Shown: positions 50,884 to 61,705 of the stretch, in pieces | Numbering within the stretch: the stretch's first letter is position 1 | Layout: each line of letters begins with the position of its first letter | Assembly: GCF_000827125.1 (NCBI RefSeq) | Contig: NZ_CP010311.1 | Location: forward strand, 2,356,001-2,420,000 | Reading direction: 5' to 3' | DNA: 64,000 bases | Source: Geoalkalibacter subterraneus | GTDB taxonomy: Bacteria > Desulfobacterota > Desulfuromonadia > Desulfuromonadales > Geoalkalibacteraceae | Program-made: the position numbers and the translations under genes | Notes under the pieces: generated by a model | The model's input: the letters and a program-made list of their open reading frames with translations, nothing else | Told to the model about the DNA's origin: nothing | The model's database searches: none

Positions 50884-50994
50884 TCTCAGACAGCGGTTCA
50901 TATCCTCAATGGTTCGCTCTGCAGCAACACCTGCAGACCGCTGATTGATCCCCCGGCCAATCACCCCCCCTTACGTTTTACATTCATCTTCAAG

Positions 50995-51047
50995 TATAAT
51001 CGAAATTTTGAAACTGTACCGTCAGGGCTTCACTACCCCCGGGGTAG
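50995..51047 (+). promoter_or_regulatory. Candidate uvrA promoter and 7-1-7 palindrome
   Basis: A TATAAT at 50995-51000 without a good -35 box, and CTACCCC-C-GGGGTAG at 51033-51047, a perfect 7-1-7 inverted repeat. No LexA box was found in the 249-base gap. The palindrome is a possible operator. Confidence 0.35.
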
Positions 51048-51132
51048 ATTGTCGCCACCGTCCTGAACAGTCATTCCAGCTTTCAGGTTCGGATACCCCT
51101 ATTGTTTTTTTTTATACTGCAGGAACTTATTC

Positions 51133-54100
51133 ATGCACTCTGACTGCATTTTCGTTCATGGCGCGCGCCAGAACAATCTCAAGAATCTCGATCTGGAATT
51201 GCCTCTCGGTGAACTGGTCGTCGTCACCGGCGTTTCCGGTTCCGGCAAATCGTCGCTGGCCTTCGACACCATCTACGCCGAAGGGCAGCGCCGTTACGTG
51301 GAGACCTTCTCCCCCTACGCGCGACAGTTCCTCGACCGCATGGACAAGCCCCAGGTCGATCGCATCGACGGCATCCCACCGGCGATTGCCATCGATCAGA
51401 CCAACCCGGTGCGAACTTCGCGCTCCACCGTGGGGACTATGACAGAGCTGACCGACCACCTCAAGCTGCTCTTCGCACGGGGCGCCCGCCTGTATTGCCG
51501 CCGCTGCGGCAGCGAAGTACGACAGGACACCCCGGAAACCATTGCCACCAGGCTTCTCGATCAACTGGCGGGGCGCCGCGCCCTGATCACCTTCGAAGTC
51601 AGGATCCCGGAGAAATTCGGCCCGGAGGAGATCAAGGAACATCTCGCCGCGCAGGGTTACACCCGCATCCACCGCGAAAGCGGCGACACACTGGAGGTGA
51701 TTCAGGATCGAGTCGTCCTGTCCGACCTGCGCCGCGACCGCCTGGTGGAGAGCCTTGAAGCCGCCCTGCGGGTCGGGCACGGCCGCCTGAGCGTCATTCC
51801 CTTTGCTGACGACAAGACGCCTCAGCCCCCCCTGCGCTTTTCCGCCGAAAGACACTGCGCCCAATGCGATATTTCCTTTTCGGAACCGCAGTCCAATCTG
51901 TTCAGCTTCAACTCTCCCATTGGCGCCTGTGACACCTGCCGCGGTTTCGGGCGCACCATGGGGATCGATCCTAATCTGGTCATTCCGGACGAAAGCAAAT
52001 CCTTGTTTGATGGCGCGGTCAAACCCTGGCAGAGCGAGAGCTACCGCGAATGCCAGGAGGATTTGATCAAGTTCGCCGATCAACGCGGCATTCCCGTGGA
52101 CATCCCCTGGCGCGAGCTGAGCGACGCGCAGCGTGCCTGGGTGATGGAGGGAGATGGCGAATGGGAAGACGGCGTATGGTACGGGGTTAAACGCTTCTTC
52201 GACTGGCTGGAGGGCAAAAGCTACAAGATGCACATCCGGGTGCTGCTCTCCAAGTACCGCTCCTACGATCTGTGCCCGAACTGCGGCGGCGCGCGCCTCA
52301 AAAATGAAGCGCTGCTGTGGCGCATCGGCTCCAGAGAGGATGCAGACGCGGTGCTCGCTCCGCAGAAGCGCTTCCGCCCCACCCATCTCGACATGAGCGA
52401 CGCGCAGCTACAGGCTCTGCCGGGGTTGACCCTGCACGACATCATGCGTCTTCCCATCGACCGTTGTCTGCGCTTTTTTGAGAGGCTTCAGCTGCCATCC
52501 TCCATTGCGGAAGCTGTCGACCCGCTGCTGGGTGAAATCCGCACCCGACTGCGCTACCTGGTGGATGTCGGGCTGGCCTACCTGACCCTCGATCGCCAAT
52601 CGCGCACTCTTTCAGGGGGAGAAGTGCAGCGCATCAACCTGGCCACCGCTCTCGGAACTTCGCTGGTGAATACACTGTTCGTCCTCGATGAACCGTCCAT
52701 CGGCCTGCACCCCCGCGACATGAACCGGGTCATCGGTGTGCTGCACCGATTACGCGACGCCGGCAATTCACTGCTGGTGGTGGAACACGATCCCCAGGTG
52801 ATGTGGGGCGCGGACCGGATCATCGACATGGGACCGGGGCCGGGCAAAAACGGCGGGCAGATCGTATTCAACGGCTCCCCCCAGGCTCTGCTTGAATCAG
52901 GCCAATCTCTCACCGCTCAATACCTGTGCGGAGAAAAGACGGTCGCCGCCCCATCGAACAAGGTGCCGGAGGAAAATGCGCCCAGACTGATCATCGAGGG
53001 GGCCGCCGCACACAATCTCAAGGAGGTCGACGCCTGCATTCCGCTGCAATGCATGGTGGTGGTCACCGGCGTCTCCGGCTCGGGGAAGTCCACCCTGGTG
53101 CAGGATGTCCTGTACAACGCGCTGAGCAAGATCAAGGGCAGGCCGGTCGAACCGGCCGGGGCCCATCACGCCATCCGTGGCCATGAGGAAATCTCCGAGG
53201 TCGTCCTGATCGATCAGTCCCCCATCGGCCGCACCACCCGCTCCAATCCCGCCAGCTACGTCGGCGCCTTTGACGCCATCCGCGCCATTTTCGCCGATCA
53301 GCTCGTGGCGCGCGAGCGCGGCTATACCAGCGGCACCTTCAGTTTCAACACCGGCAACGGGCGCTGCCCCACCTGCGGCGGCAACGGCTTCGAGCATGTC
53401 GAGATGCAGTTTCTCAGCGACGTCTACCTGCGCTGCCCCGACTGCGACGGCCGCCGCTTTCGTCCCGAGATTCTCGAGATCAAGGTGCACGGGGCCGATG
53501 GCGGCGCCGGCAAATCCATCGCCGATGTACTGGAGATGACAGTCGCCGAAGCGCTGAGCTTTTTCGCAGACAGGCCTGAGGTTTTGCGCGGGCTGGAACC
53601 GCTGGAAGCGGTCGGGCTCGACTACCTCTCCCTCGGGCAGCCGGTCCCGACCCTCTCCGGGGGCGAAGCCCAGCGGCTTAAGCTGGCCGGGCATCTCAGC
53701 GCCACGCAGGGGCGCAAAAAGAAAAGCCGTAAAGGGATGCTGTTTCTGTTCGACGAACCGACCACCGGCCTGCATTTCGATGACATCGCCCGGCTGCTCA
53801 AAGCCCTTCGCAGATTGCAGTCTGAGGGGCACTCCCTGCTGATCATTGAGCACAATCTTGATGTCATCGCTGCTGCAGACTGGCTGATCGATCTGGGGCC
53901 GGAAGGAGGCGAAGGCGGCGGCAGGATTATCTGTACCGGCTCGCCTCTGGAGGTCATGGAGTGTACGGACAGCCACACGGGCCTCGCCCTGCGCCAATAC
54001 ATCGACCAGCAGCAGCGCAACGAAGCCTCGGCCAGGATGGGAAAGAGTGGCTCGGATCGAGGAGAAGCCGCGAGTTTTCCGTCCCCGGGGCGAAAACAAT

Positions 54101-56742
54101 CAATCGACCGGCAGATCTGTGTTCACGGCGCCCGGGAGCACAATCTCAAAGGGGTCAACGTCTGCCTGCCCCGGGATGCATTCACCGTCATCACCGGAGT
54201 CTCCGGATCGGGGAAAAGCACCCTGGCCTTCGATATTCTGTTCGCCGAGGGGCAGAGACGCTACCTCGAATCCCTCAACGCCTACGCACGGCAGTTCGTG
54301 CAGCCCTCCTCGCGTCCCGACATCGACGCGCTCACCGGAATCCCGCCGACGGTCGCCATCGAGCAGCGCACCAGCCGCGGCGGGCGCAAAAGCACCGTCG
54401 CCACGTTGACAGAGATCTACCACTTTCTGCGCCTGCTCTTCGTCAAGCTTGGCGTTCAGTACTGCCCCGAGTGCAACATCCCGATCGAGCCCCAGTCCCA
54501 TGAAGCGATCGTCGCCCGCCTGATGCGCGACTCCAAGGGACAGGAGATTTCCCTGCTCGCCCCGCTGGTGGTGGGGCGCAAAGGCTACTACACCGATCTG
54601 GCCAAATGGGCGGCCGGCAAAGGGTTCTCCCACCTGCGGGTTGACGGTGTGGATACGCCGACCGACAACTGGCCGCGGCTCGACCGCTTCCGCGAGCACA
54701 ACATCGACCTTCCGGCAGGAGATGTGAAGGTCACGGCGGAGAATGAGGAGTGTCTGCGCGAGCGCCTCCATCGCGCTCTGGATTACGGCAAGGGGGTGGT
54801 CAAGGTCGCGCTCGTCGGATCCGGTACCCAAAGCAGGGACACGATCTTTTCAACCCGGCGCGCCTGCCCCGACTGCGGGCGCGGCTTTGAGGAACCCGAT
54901 CCGCGTCTGTTCTCGTTCAACAGCAAGCACGGCTGGTGCGAAAGCTGCTACGGCACCGGTCTGCGCCTGGTCGGTTTCGATGAAGAGCAGAGCGGCGAGG
55001 AGATCTGGTGGAACGCCTGGTACGAGGGGGAAGAGCAGCCCTGCCCTGCCTGCAGGGGGACACGACTGCGCCCCGAGGCGCTGGCCGTGCTTTTTCACGG
55101 ATACAACATCGCCGAGCTGACGGCCCTCTCCATCGTCCGCGCCGAGGAATTTTTCCGCAAGCTGAGCCTCAAAGGCCGCGAAGCTGACCTGGCACGGGAC
55201 ATCGTCGCCGAACTTGAATCCCGCTTCGCCTTTCTGCGCGAGGTGGGCCTGTCCTACCTCGGTCTCGACCGTGCCGCCCCCACCCTCTCCGGCGGCGAAG
55301 CGCAGCGCATCCGTCTCGCGGCACAGCTCGGGTCAAACCTGCGGGGCGTCTGCTATATCCTCGATGAGCCCACCATCGGTCTGCATCCGCGCGATAACCG
55401 CATGCTGCTCGACACCCTGGAGAAACTGGAGCAGAAAGGCAATACCATCGTGGTGGTGGAACATGATGACGAAACCATCCGCCGCGCCGGACACCTTATC
55501 GACCTGGGCCCCGGAGCCGGCGTCAATGGCGGCCGGATCGTCGCAGAAGGCACGGTCGACGACCTGATGGCCGCGCCGGAGTCCCTCACCGGCCAGTTCC
55601 TGCGGACCCCCCTTTGCCACCCGCTGCACAAACGGCGTCGCGTCACTCAGCGCAGCGCCCACCTTGAAGTCAAGGACGCCCGCCTGCACAACCTCCAAGG
55701 CTTCGATCTGCGCCTGCCGCTGGAGCGGCTGGTATGCGTCACCGGCGTGTCAGGCTCCGGCAAGAGCACTCTGGTGCGTTCCGTACTGCACGACAATCTG
55801 CGTCGCGGCCTGGCGCAGAAGAACAAGGATGATTCCCCCCCGTGGAGCGGCTGCCGTGAAATCAAGGGATGGGCCTCAATCCATCGCATCCTCGAGGTCG
55901 ACCAGACGCCCATCGGTAAAACGCCGCGTTCCTGCCCGGCCACCTATGTCGGTTTCTGGGACGACGTTCGCAAACTTTTTGCAGGGACCGCCGAAGCGAA
56001 AATGCGCGGCTGGGGTCCAGGCCGCTTCTCCTTCAATACGCGCGACGGCCGCTGCCCGGACTGCGAAGGTCAGGGGACGCGCAAAATCGAGATGAGCTTT
56101 CTGCCCGATGTCCGCATCGTCTGCGAGACCTGCGGCGGGCAGCGCTTCACCCGGGAAACCCTGGCGGTCACCTACAAGGACAAACACATCGGCGACGTCC
56201 TTAAAATGACCATCAACCAGGCCACCGAATTTTTCAGCGCTCACAAAAAAATTCACCACGCGCTGCGGCTGCTGCAGGATGTCGGCCTGGGCTACCTCAC
56301 CCTGGGGCAGCAGAGCCCGACCCTTTCCGGCGGGGAGGCCCAGCGCATCAAACTGGTGACGGAACTGGCCAAGGCCCCGGCAAACGGTGCTCCTCAGGGC
56401 AACGCCAAGAGCGGCAGGAAAATGCGCGGCGGACCGACCCTCTACATCCTCGACGAACCGACCATCGGCCTGCACATGGCCGACGTCGAGAAGCTGATCC
56501 GGGTTCTGCATCGCCTGGTCGACGCGGGCAACACCGTGTTGCTCATCGAACACAATCTCGACATCATCGCCGAAGCCGACTGGCTGATCGACATGGGGCC
56601 GGAAGGGGGAGAGGAAGGCGGAAGCGTCGTTGCGCAGGGCACGCCCGAACAGGTCAGCCGCAAGGAGAATGGGTCACATACCGCGCGGATTCTGGCTGAG
56701 TTTCTGAAAGAACGTAAGAAGATCGTGAGGAGTGAGGAGTGA
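51133..56742 (+). CDS. uvrA: Tandem double-length UvrA
   Basis: 1869 aa, twice the normal about 940 aa UvrA. Two full UvrA units are joined by a linker at about 955-990. Each contains two ABC ATPase modules: Walker A GVSGSGKS at about 33-40, 645, 1022 and 1538, and signatures [24 protein letters not shown] and LSGGEAQR. Zinc fingers in both halves are intact ([16 protein letters not shown] with [22 protein letters not shown] with CETCGG). The halves differ strongly, so this is not an assembly copy. Damage recognition in nucleotide excision repair; the fused form is known in some groups. Confidence 0.95.
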   Translation: MHSDCIFVHGARQNNLKNLDLELPLGELVVVTGVSGSGKSSLAFDTIYAEGQRRYVETFSPYARQFLDRMDKPQVDRIDGIPPAIAIDQTNPVRTSRSTVGTMTELTDHLKLLFARGARLYCRRCGSEVRQDTPETIATRLLDQLAGRRALITFEVRIPEKFGPEEIKEHLAAQGYTRIHRESGDTLEVIQDRVVLSDLRRDRLVESLEAALRVGHGRLSVIPFADDKTPQPPLRFSAERHCAQCDISFSEPQSNLFSFNSPIGACDTCRGFGRTMGIDPNLVIPDESKSLFDGAVKPWQSESYRECQEDLIKFADQRGIPVDIPWRELSDAQRAWVMEGDGEWEDGVWYGVKRFFDWLEGKSYKMHIRVLLSKYRSYDLCPNCGGARLKNEALLWRIGSREDADAVLAPQKRFRPTHLDMSDAQLQALPGLTLHDIMRLPIDRCLRFFERLQLPSSIAEAVDPLLGEIRTRLRYLVDVGLAYLTLDRQSRTLSGGEVQRINLATALGTSLVNTLFVLDEPSIGLHPRDMNRVIGVLHRLRDAGNSLLVVEHDPQVMWGADRIIDMGPGPGKNGGQIVFNGSPQALLESGQSLTAQYLCGEKTVAAPSNKVPEENAPRLIIEGAAAHNLKEVDACIPLQCMVVVTGVSGSGKSTLVQDVLYNALSKIKGRPVEPAGAHHAIRGHEEISEVVLIDQSPIGRTTRSNPASYVGAFDAIRAIFADQLVARERGYTSGTFSFNTGNGRCPTCGGNGFEHVEMQFLSDVYLRCPDCDGRRFRPEILEIKVHGADGGAGKSIADVLEMTVAEALSFFADRPEVLRGLEPLEAVGLDYLSLGQPVPTLSGGEAQRLKLAGHLSATQGRKKKSRKGMLFLFDEPTTGLHFDDIARLLKALRRLQSEGHSLLIIEHNLDVIAAADWLIDLGPEGGEGGGRIICTGSPLEVMECTDSHTGLALRQYIDQQQRNEASARMGKSGSDRGEAASFPSPGRKQSIDRQICVHGAREHNLKGVNVCLPRDAFTVITGVSGSGKSTLAFDILFAEGQRRYLESLNAYARQFVQPSSRPDIDALTGIPPTVAIEQRTSRGGRKSTVATLTEIYHFLRLLFVKLGVQYCPECNIPIEPQSHEAIVARLMRDSKGQEISLLAPLVVGRKGYYTDLAKWAAGKGFSHLRVDGVDTPTDNWPRLDRFREHNIDLPAGDVKVTAENEECLRERLHRALDYGKGVVKVALVGSGTQSRDTIFSTRRACPDCGRGFEEPDPRLFSFNSKHGWCESCYGTGLRLVGFDEEQSGEEIWWNAWYEGEEQPCPACRGTRLRPEALAVLFHGYNIAELTALSIVRAEEFFRKLSLKGREADLARDIVAELESRFAFLREVGLSYLGLDRAAPTLSGGEAQRIRLAAQLGSNLRGVCYILDEPTIGLHPRDNRMLLDTLEKLEQKGNTIVVVEHDDETIRRAGHLIDLGPGAGVNGGRIVAEGTVDDLMAAPESLTGQFLRTPLCHPLHKRRRVTQRSAHLEVKDARLHNLQGFDLRLPLERLVCVTGVSGSGKSTLVRSVLHDNLRRGLAQKNKDDSPPWSGCREIKGWASIHRILEVDQTPIGKTPRSCPATYVGFWDDVRKLFAGTAEAKMRGWGPGRFSFNTRDGRCPDCEGQGTRKIEMSFLPDVRIVCETCGGQRFTRETLAVTYKDKHIGDVLKMTINQATEFFSAHKKIHHALRLLQDVGLGYLTLGQQSPTLSGGEAQRIKLVTELAKAPANGAPQGNAKSGRKMRGGPTLYILDEPTIGLHMADVEKLIRVLHRLVDAGNTVLLIEHNLDIIAEADWLIDMGPEGGEEGGSVVAQGTPEQVSRKENGSHTARILAEFLKERKKIVRSEE

Positions 56743-56828
56743 GGAAATCAAGGATAATGTTTACTTTTACAACCATTCCGTCGCGCGATATGCTTCGTCC
56801 ACACTCCAGATCGTAAGGACTCTTCGAT

Positions 56829-58139
56829 ATGTCGCACTATTTCTGTCTGCCGTTTTCCACGCACCCACTGCGCGCCGCTCTTTACGACGAACTGCACGCG
56901 CGCCCGTTTCAGATGATCTCCGCGCCGCGGCAGATGACGCACCTGGCCTTTCGCGCCGAACCTGCGGAAATGACGCAGGCCTTTGAGCTGATCTGTGACC
57001 TGTGTCGCCGCTACAGCGTCAACCAGCCGACATCCGACGAGGTGTCCTATCAACAGGATTTCGGCGAATTTACGGTGCGGTGGGAGAAGCACATGGAGTT
57101 CTACTCCCTCACCTTCTCCCGCGGCGGTCCAATCCATGACCCGCCTTTCGAGCATCCGGTCATCGACCTGTTGCCGACGGACTGGCTCTCATCCCTGCCC
57201 GGCCAGGCCGTATCGGCCTTTCACATCATCGTCGACGACGGTCAGCTGAATTTCGACCACGAGAACCTGACCCGCATCTTCGAAGGGCAGCGGCTCATGA
57301 TGAGCCAGCCGAAACAGGGTAAGGCGATCATCTGCACCGCCTTTCGCCTGCACAGCGACGGCTTCGGCCGTTTCATGGTTCAGAACCGCGGCCTCTCCGA
57401 CTACCAGATGGGACGGCTGATTCAGCGCATCATCGAACTCGAAACCTACCGCCTGCTGGCGCAGCTTTCCCTGCCCCTGGCCAAGCGCATTGCGCCGCAA
57501 CTGCAGGAACTCGACCGCGAACTGGCCGAGATGCTGACCCACGCCCCCACCGAGGAGAGCGCTGAAACGGACCGCATCATCCTGGAACGACTCTCGCGCC
57601 TCTCGGGCCGGCTGGAAATGTGGCGCGCCGAAACCAACCACCGGTTTTCCGCGACCCGCGCCTATCATGATCTGGTCTTGAGCCGGTTGCAGAATATCAA
57701 GGAAGATCCGATCGAAGGCTACATGACCTTCACTGAGTTCATGACGCGAAGGCTCAACCCGGGCCTGCGTACCTGCGAGTCGGTGCAGAGCTGGATGGAG
57801 GACCTGTCGCGCCGCATCGAACGCGCCGGGGACATGATGCGCACGCGCGTCAATCTCATGCTGCAGGATCAGAACAAAGATCTGCTCGCCACCATGAACC
57901 GGCGGGGACGTCTTCAGTTTCGCCTACAGGAAACCGTGGAAGGACTCTCGGTAGCCGCCATCAGCTATTACATGGTGGGGCTTTTGAGCTATCTTCTCGA
58001 CGGCCTGCCGCTGGACCGATGGAACCTGGAGAAAAACATCCTCCTGGCGGTGCTGGTGCCGGTGGTGGTCATTGTGATCTGGGGACTGATCCGCCGGGTC
58101 AAGCACCGTCTGATCAAACAGCCGAAACACGACATCTGA
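56829..58139 (+). CDS. DUF3422 membrane-anchored protein
   Basis: 436 aa. The N-terminal HPLRAALYDELHARPF block, central Leu-rich coiled coil (about 200-340) and two C-terminal membrane helices (ISYYMVGLLSYLL and ILLAVLVPVVVIVIWGLI) fit DUF3422, a family without a firm function. Ends 22 bases before the Sec-candidate permease, so the two may be co-transcribed. Confidence 0.85.
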   Translation: MSHYFCLPFSTHPLRAALYDELHARPFQMISAPRQMTHLAFRAEPAEMTQAFELICDLCRRYSVNQPTSDEVSYQQDFGEFTVRWEKHMEFYSLTFSRGGPIHDPPFEHPVIDLLPTDWLSSLPGQAVSAFHIIVDDGQLNFDHENLTRIFEGQRLMMSQPKQGKAIICTAFRLHSDGFGRFMVQNRGLSDYQMGRLIQRIIELETYRLLAQLSLPLAKRIAPQLQELDRELAEMLTHAPTEESAETDRIILERLSRLSGRLEMWRAETNHRFSATRAYHDLVLSRLQNIKEDPIEGYMTFTEFMTRRLNPGLRTCESVQSWMEDLSRRIERAGDMMRTRVNLMLQDQNKDLLATMNRRGRLQFRLQETVEGLSVAAISYYMVGLLSYLLDGLPLDRWNLEKNILLAVLVPVVVIVIWGLIRRVKHRLIKQPKHDI

Positions 58140-58161
58140 CAACTCTGAAGGGAATCAACCG

Positions 58162-59211
58162 ATGGATATTCTGACGGGGATTTTCATCGAATGCTGGAAT
58201 ATTCTGGCCGAATCTGCGCCCTACATTCTGTTTGGCTTTTTTGCGGCGGGGGTGCTCAAGGCCTTTCTCCCCGAGGAGGCCGTGGCGCGGCATCTGGGAG
58301 AAAAAAGCCTCGGCTCCGTCATTAAAGCATCTTTGCTGGGGATTCCTCTGCCCCTGTGCAGCTGCGGCGTCATCCCCGCGGCAGTCGGCCTGCGCAAACA
58401 GGGGGCAAGCAAGGGATCGTCCGCCGCGTTCCTGGTTTCCGTCCCGGAAACCGGCGTCGATTCCATCGCCCTGACCTGGGCCCTGCTCGATCCGATTATG
58501 ACGGTGGTGCGCCCGGTGGCCGCCTTCATCACCGCCACGATCACCGGCGTGGTGATCAACCAGATTCCGGACAGTCCGTCACCCGAGGTGAAAGAGGTTG
58601 AAACGCCGGCATCCGGCTGTGGCTGACCGAGCGACCAGGGCGAAGGTTCTTCGCCCACCTCCCGCCCGTCAAAAAGCGCGCGCCTGCGCGCCGGTCTGGA
58701 CTATGCCTTTGGAGAGCTGCTGCAGGATATCGGCAAATGGCTGCTGCTCGGCATCGGCCTGGCCGGCATCATCGCCTATTTCGTCCCGGACGATTTCTTT
58801 CTGCGCTTCATGGATCAGGAGTGGCTGTCGCTGCTGGTGATGCTGGCCGTCGGCGTCCCGCTCTATATCTGCGCCAGCGCCACCACCCCCGTCGCAGCGG
58901 CGCTGGTCCTCAAAGGATTGTCCCCCGGTGCAGCGCTGGTGTTTCTACTTGCGGGTCCTGCCACCAACGCCGCGACCATCACCGTGGTCGGCCGATTCTG
59001 GGGGCGCCGCGCCACCCTCGCCTACCTGATCAGCATCGCGGTCTGCTCGGTTCTGATCGGCTGGCTCACCAACCGCCTCTATGACTGGGCGGATATTGAC
59101 ATCACCCAATGGGTCGCGCGCGTCGGAGAAACAGCCGATCACCCGGTGATGATCATTTCGGCGGTTGTGTTGCTTTTTTTGATGGGTCGGGCTTTTTTTC
59201 GGCGGGGGTGA
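58162..59211 (+). CDS. SO_0444/ArsP-family permease with in-frame UGA (candidate selenoprotein)
   Basis: Read through one TGA at 58624-58626 (codon 155), this frame has 349 residues. The N-terminal half has the permease (DUF318/ArsP_1) motif PLPLCSCGVIPAAVG (Cys66, Cys68) and SVPETGVDS; the C-terminal half has ICASATTPVAAALVLKG with Cys237 and LLAGPATNAATIT. The TGA falls in S-G-C-G-U, a Cys-rich linker that in homologs I recall carries extra Cys. The frame is not shifted after TGA and codes a normal second half to a TGA stop at 59211. A hairpin at 58638-58656 matches the bacterial SECIS model. Family members export metals or organoarsenicals. A plain nonsense mutation is the alternative. Confidence 0.8.
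58638..58656 (+). other. Candidate bacterial SECIS element
   Basis: GGGCGAA, loop GGTTC, TTCGCCC: a 7-bp perfect stem with a 5-base loop starting with G. It starts 11 bases and its loop 18 bases after the TGA, inside the distance range accepted for bacterial SECIS elements. The GGU in the loop matches the recognition feature of known elements. Confidence 0.6.
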
Positions 59212-59239
59212 GAGGGCTGGGGAGCGCTTGTTCGCGAAA

Positions 59240-59346
59240 CGGGATAGCTGGTGCTCTCTGCCAAGGGTATTTGTCGCCAGGAGGGCGACAACTAAGCGCC
59301 AGGGATGGCTTCATGCGGCCCTTGGCTGAGAGCACCAGCTATCCCG
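59240..59346. repeat. Large palindromic repeat, type 1 (shares core with 63699-63797)
   Basis: Perfect 19-bp arms CGGGATAGCTGGTGCTCTC at 59240-59258 and its complement at 59328-59346, continued by GCCAAGGG/CCCTTGGC, with an inner TTGTCGCC/GGCGACAA hairpin and the core GCGCCAGGGATGGC at 59296-59309. It lies between two convergent genes, the permease and arsJ. No T-run. Confidence 0.85.
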
Positions 59347-59372
59347 GGCACCCGACTGAAAATTTCATAAAA

Positions 59373-60608
59373 TCAGACACGCGCCTCCTGCGGCGATTCA
59401 GAATCCTTTCCCCTCGGCAGCCGCAACGAAAGTGCTCCCGCCGCCAGAAGAAACAGCATGGAAACCCACAGGCATCCCGTCAGCCCCGCCACCTGAAACA
59501 CCACGCCCGAAAGCAGGGTGCCCACCAGGCGACCTGCGGCATTGGCCATGTAGTAGAAGCCGACATTGAGGGCGACATCATCGCTTTCAGTGTAGGCCAG
59601 GATCAGGTAGCTGTGCACCGCCGAGTTCAGCGCGAACACCACTCCGAACAGAGCAAGCCCTGCCACCACCGTCACCCAGGGGGACAAGCCGGCATGGACC
59701 CCCAGCGCGATCAGCGCCGTCAGCACCGCCAGGGCAAACGCTCCCAGACTCGCGGCACCCCCCTTGGGCGTGCCGCCCGCCAATCCACGCCGCAACAGGT
59801 TGGGCGCCAATGCCTGCACGCCGCCGTAACCGATCACCCACAGGGCCAGGAAACCGCCGACCTCGGCATGCCCCCACCCCAGACCGGCGGACAGGAAAAC
59901 CGGCAGCCCCACCACGAACCAGATGTCACGGGCACCGAACAGAAACAGGCGCGCGGCGGAAAGCAGATTGATTTCACGGCTTTTCGACAAAATGCTTGAA
60001 AACGCTACTTTTTTCTTCACACGCCCCATCTCGCGGGGCAGCGACAGGACCGCAGCCGCCAGCACCACCGCCAGCCCTGCCGCCATGGCGTAGAGGGCGC
60101 CGCGAAATCCCAGCGCGGTCAACAGCACGCCGCCCAGGAAAAACCCGGCTCCCTTGAGGGCATTCTTAGAGCCGGTCAGTATCGCCACCCACTTGAACAG
60201 CGCCCCCTGGGCATCCCCAGGGATCAGCACCTTAATCGCACTTTTGGAACTCATTTTGGTGAGATCCTTGGCAATCCCCGAAAGCGCCTGCGCCGTCATC
60301 ACATAAGCGACTGAAACGACCACACTCCACCCGGGGTCGAGCAGCGCCAGCATGGACAACGCCAGGATCTGCAGCGCAAGCCCTGCAAACAGGGTGAGCT
60401 TGAGCCCGAAATGGGCACCGATCCAGCCCCCCACCAGGTTGGTGACAATGCCGAAGAATTCATAGAACAGAAAAAGGAACGCGATCTGCACCGGCGTGTA
60501 GCCCAGCGCGTGGAAATGCAGCAGCACCAGCATGCGCAGAGCGCCGTCGGTCAGGGTAAAGCCCCAGTAGGCCCCGGTCACCAGGGTGTAGTTGCGCAGA
60601 TCACTCAT
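59373..60608 (-). CDS. arsJ: ArsJ, organoarsenical (1-arseno-3-phosphoglycerate) efflux permease
   Basis: 411 aa MFS protein with about 12 helices. It begins [27 protein letters not shown], a start shared by ArsJ proteins. Its ATG overlaps the gap stop by one base (TGATG). Known ArsJ works with a partner GAPDH that converts arsenate into 1-arseno-3-phosphoglycerate. The gene order arsR-gap-arsJ here matches that pathway. The basic cytoplasmic loop (MGRVKKKVAF) is also typical. Confidence 0.88.
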   Translation of the reverse strand: MSDLRNYTLVTGAYWGFTLTDGALRMLVLLHFHALGYTPVQIAFLFLFYEFFGIVTNLVGGWIGAHFGLKLTLFAGLALQILALSMLALLDPGWSVVVSVAYVMTAQALSGIAKDLTKMSSKSAIKVLIPGDAQGALFKWVAILTGSKNALKGAGFFLGGVLLTALGFRGALYAMAAGLAVVLAAAVLSLPREMGRVKKKVAFSSILSKSREINLLSAARLFLFGARDIWFVVGLPVFLSAGLGWGHAEVGGFLALWVIGYGGVQALAPNLLRRGLAGGTPKGGAASLGAFALAVLTALIALGVHAGLSPWVTVVAGLALFGVVFALNSAVHSYLILAYTESDDVALNVGFYYMANAAGRLVGTLLSGVVFQVAGLTGCLWVSMLFLLAAGALSLRLPRGKDSESPQEARV

Positions 60609-61615
60609 CACAGACTCGAAGCTACTTTTCTGCACAGTTCCATCATGCGGTTGGCATAGCCGATCTCGTTATCGTACCAGGCGTAAACTTTGAGCTGCCG
60701 GCCGTCCACCACCATGGTGGAGAGCGCATCGATGATGGACGAACGGGGATCTCCCTTGAAATCAACGGACACCAGCGGACGGTACTCGATGCCGAGAATG
60801 TCTTTAAGGTAGGTCTCGGCGGCCTCCTGAAACAGGCCGTTGACCTCATCGACGGTCACGTCGCGTTTCATCTCGAACACCGCGTCGGTGATGGAACCGG
60901 TCAGCAGCGGCACCCGCACGGCGTGACCGTTGAGCTTGCCCTTGAGTTCGGGGTAGATCAGGGTAATGGCGGTGGCGGACCCGGTCGTCGTCGGGATCAG
61001 CGACATGCTCGCCGCCCGCGCCCGCCGCAGGTCTTTGTGCGGCGCGTCGACAATGATCTGGGTGTTGGTCATGTCATGAATGGTGGTGATCACGCCGTGG
61101 GCGATACCGATCTTTTCATGCAGCACCTTGACCACCGGCGCCAGACAGTTGGTGGTGCAGGAGGCGGCGGTAAGGATATGATCCCTGCGAGGATCGTAAA
61201 GGTGGTCATTAACCCCCATCACCACATTGAGCGCACCCTGCTTGACTGGAGCTGCGACGATGACTTTTTTTACCCCCCGGTCGAAATAGGGCTGGAGCTT
61301 CTCCGGCGTAAGGAACTTGCCCGAGGACTCAATGACGATGTCGACCCCGTATTGATCCCAGGGCACCTCCCCCGGCGCCGGGTTTTCGCTGAAACCGATC
61401 CGCTTGCCGTCCACCACCACTGCGTCCGCTTCATGTCCGATTTCGCGCGGCCAGCGGCCATGTACCGAATCGAACTCCAGCAGATGAGCGGCGCATTCAG
61501 CGCCCCCCTTGACTTCATTGATATGAACAATATCGAATTGGGGCCAGTCCCAGGCCGCGCGCAGAGCCAGTCGCCCCATGCGGCCAAATCCGTTGATACC
61601 GACGCGGATGCTCAT
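60608..61615 (-). CDS. gap: Arsenic-operon glyceraldehyde-3-phosphate dehydrogenase
   Basis: 335 aa. Rossmann motif [14 protein letters not shown], catalytic Cys153 in [11 protein letters not shown], and NEIGYANRM at the end. It can use arsenate in place of phosphate, forming 1-arseno-3-phosphoglycerate, which ArsJ exports. Placement between arsR and arsJ supports the arsenate role over glycolysis. AAGGAG precedes the ATG at 61615; the 7-codon longer frame is unlikely. Confidence 0.9.
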   Translation of the reverse strand: MSIRVGINGFGRMGRLALRAAWDWPQFDIVHINEVKGGAECAAHLLEFDSVHGRWPREIGHEADAVVVDGKRIGFSENPAPGEVPWDQYGVDIVIESSGKFLTPEKLQPYFDRGVKKVIVAAPVKQGALNVVMGVNDHLYDPRRDHILTAASCTTNCLAPVVKVLHEKIGIAHGVITTIHDMTNTQIIVDAPHKDLRRARAASMSLIPTTTGSATAITLIYPELKGKLNGHAVRVPLLTGSITDAVFEMKRDVTVDEVNGLFQEAAETYLKDILGIEYRPLVSVDFKGDPRSSIIDALSTMVVDGRQLKVYAWYDNEIGYANRMMELCRKVASSL

Positions 61616-61705
61616 AAAAACAAATCTCCTTGCCAAGAATGATTTTTTTCGGGAACGATAGGACTATTTCTGTTAGGAAATGATGAGGGGGGTCGCAAAA
61701 ACCCA

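Noticed and set aside
50884-51132. LexA (SOS) box before uvrA
   Set aside because: No CTGTn8ACAG and no GGTTn2Cn4Gn3ACC match was found.
51127-52386. 419-codon open frame opposite uvrA
   Set aside because: Shadow of the UvrA gene; the plus-strand frame carries all catalytic motifs.
51133-56742. Tandem uvrA as an assembly duplication
   Set aside because: The two halves differ widely in sequence and zinc-finger details, so they cannot be a copied read segment.
58162-59211. Frameshift as explanation of the broken permease
   Set aside because: Both halves are in one frame with only the TGA between, so no base insertion or deletion is needed. A nonsense mutation cannot be excluded but does not explain the SECIS-like hairpin.
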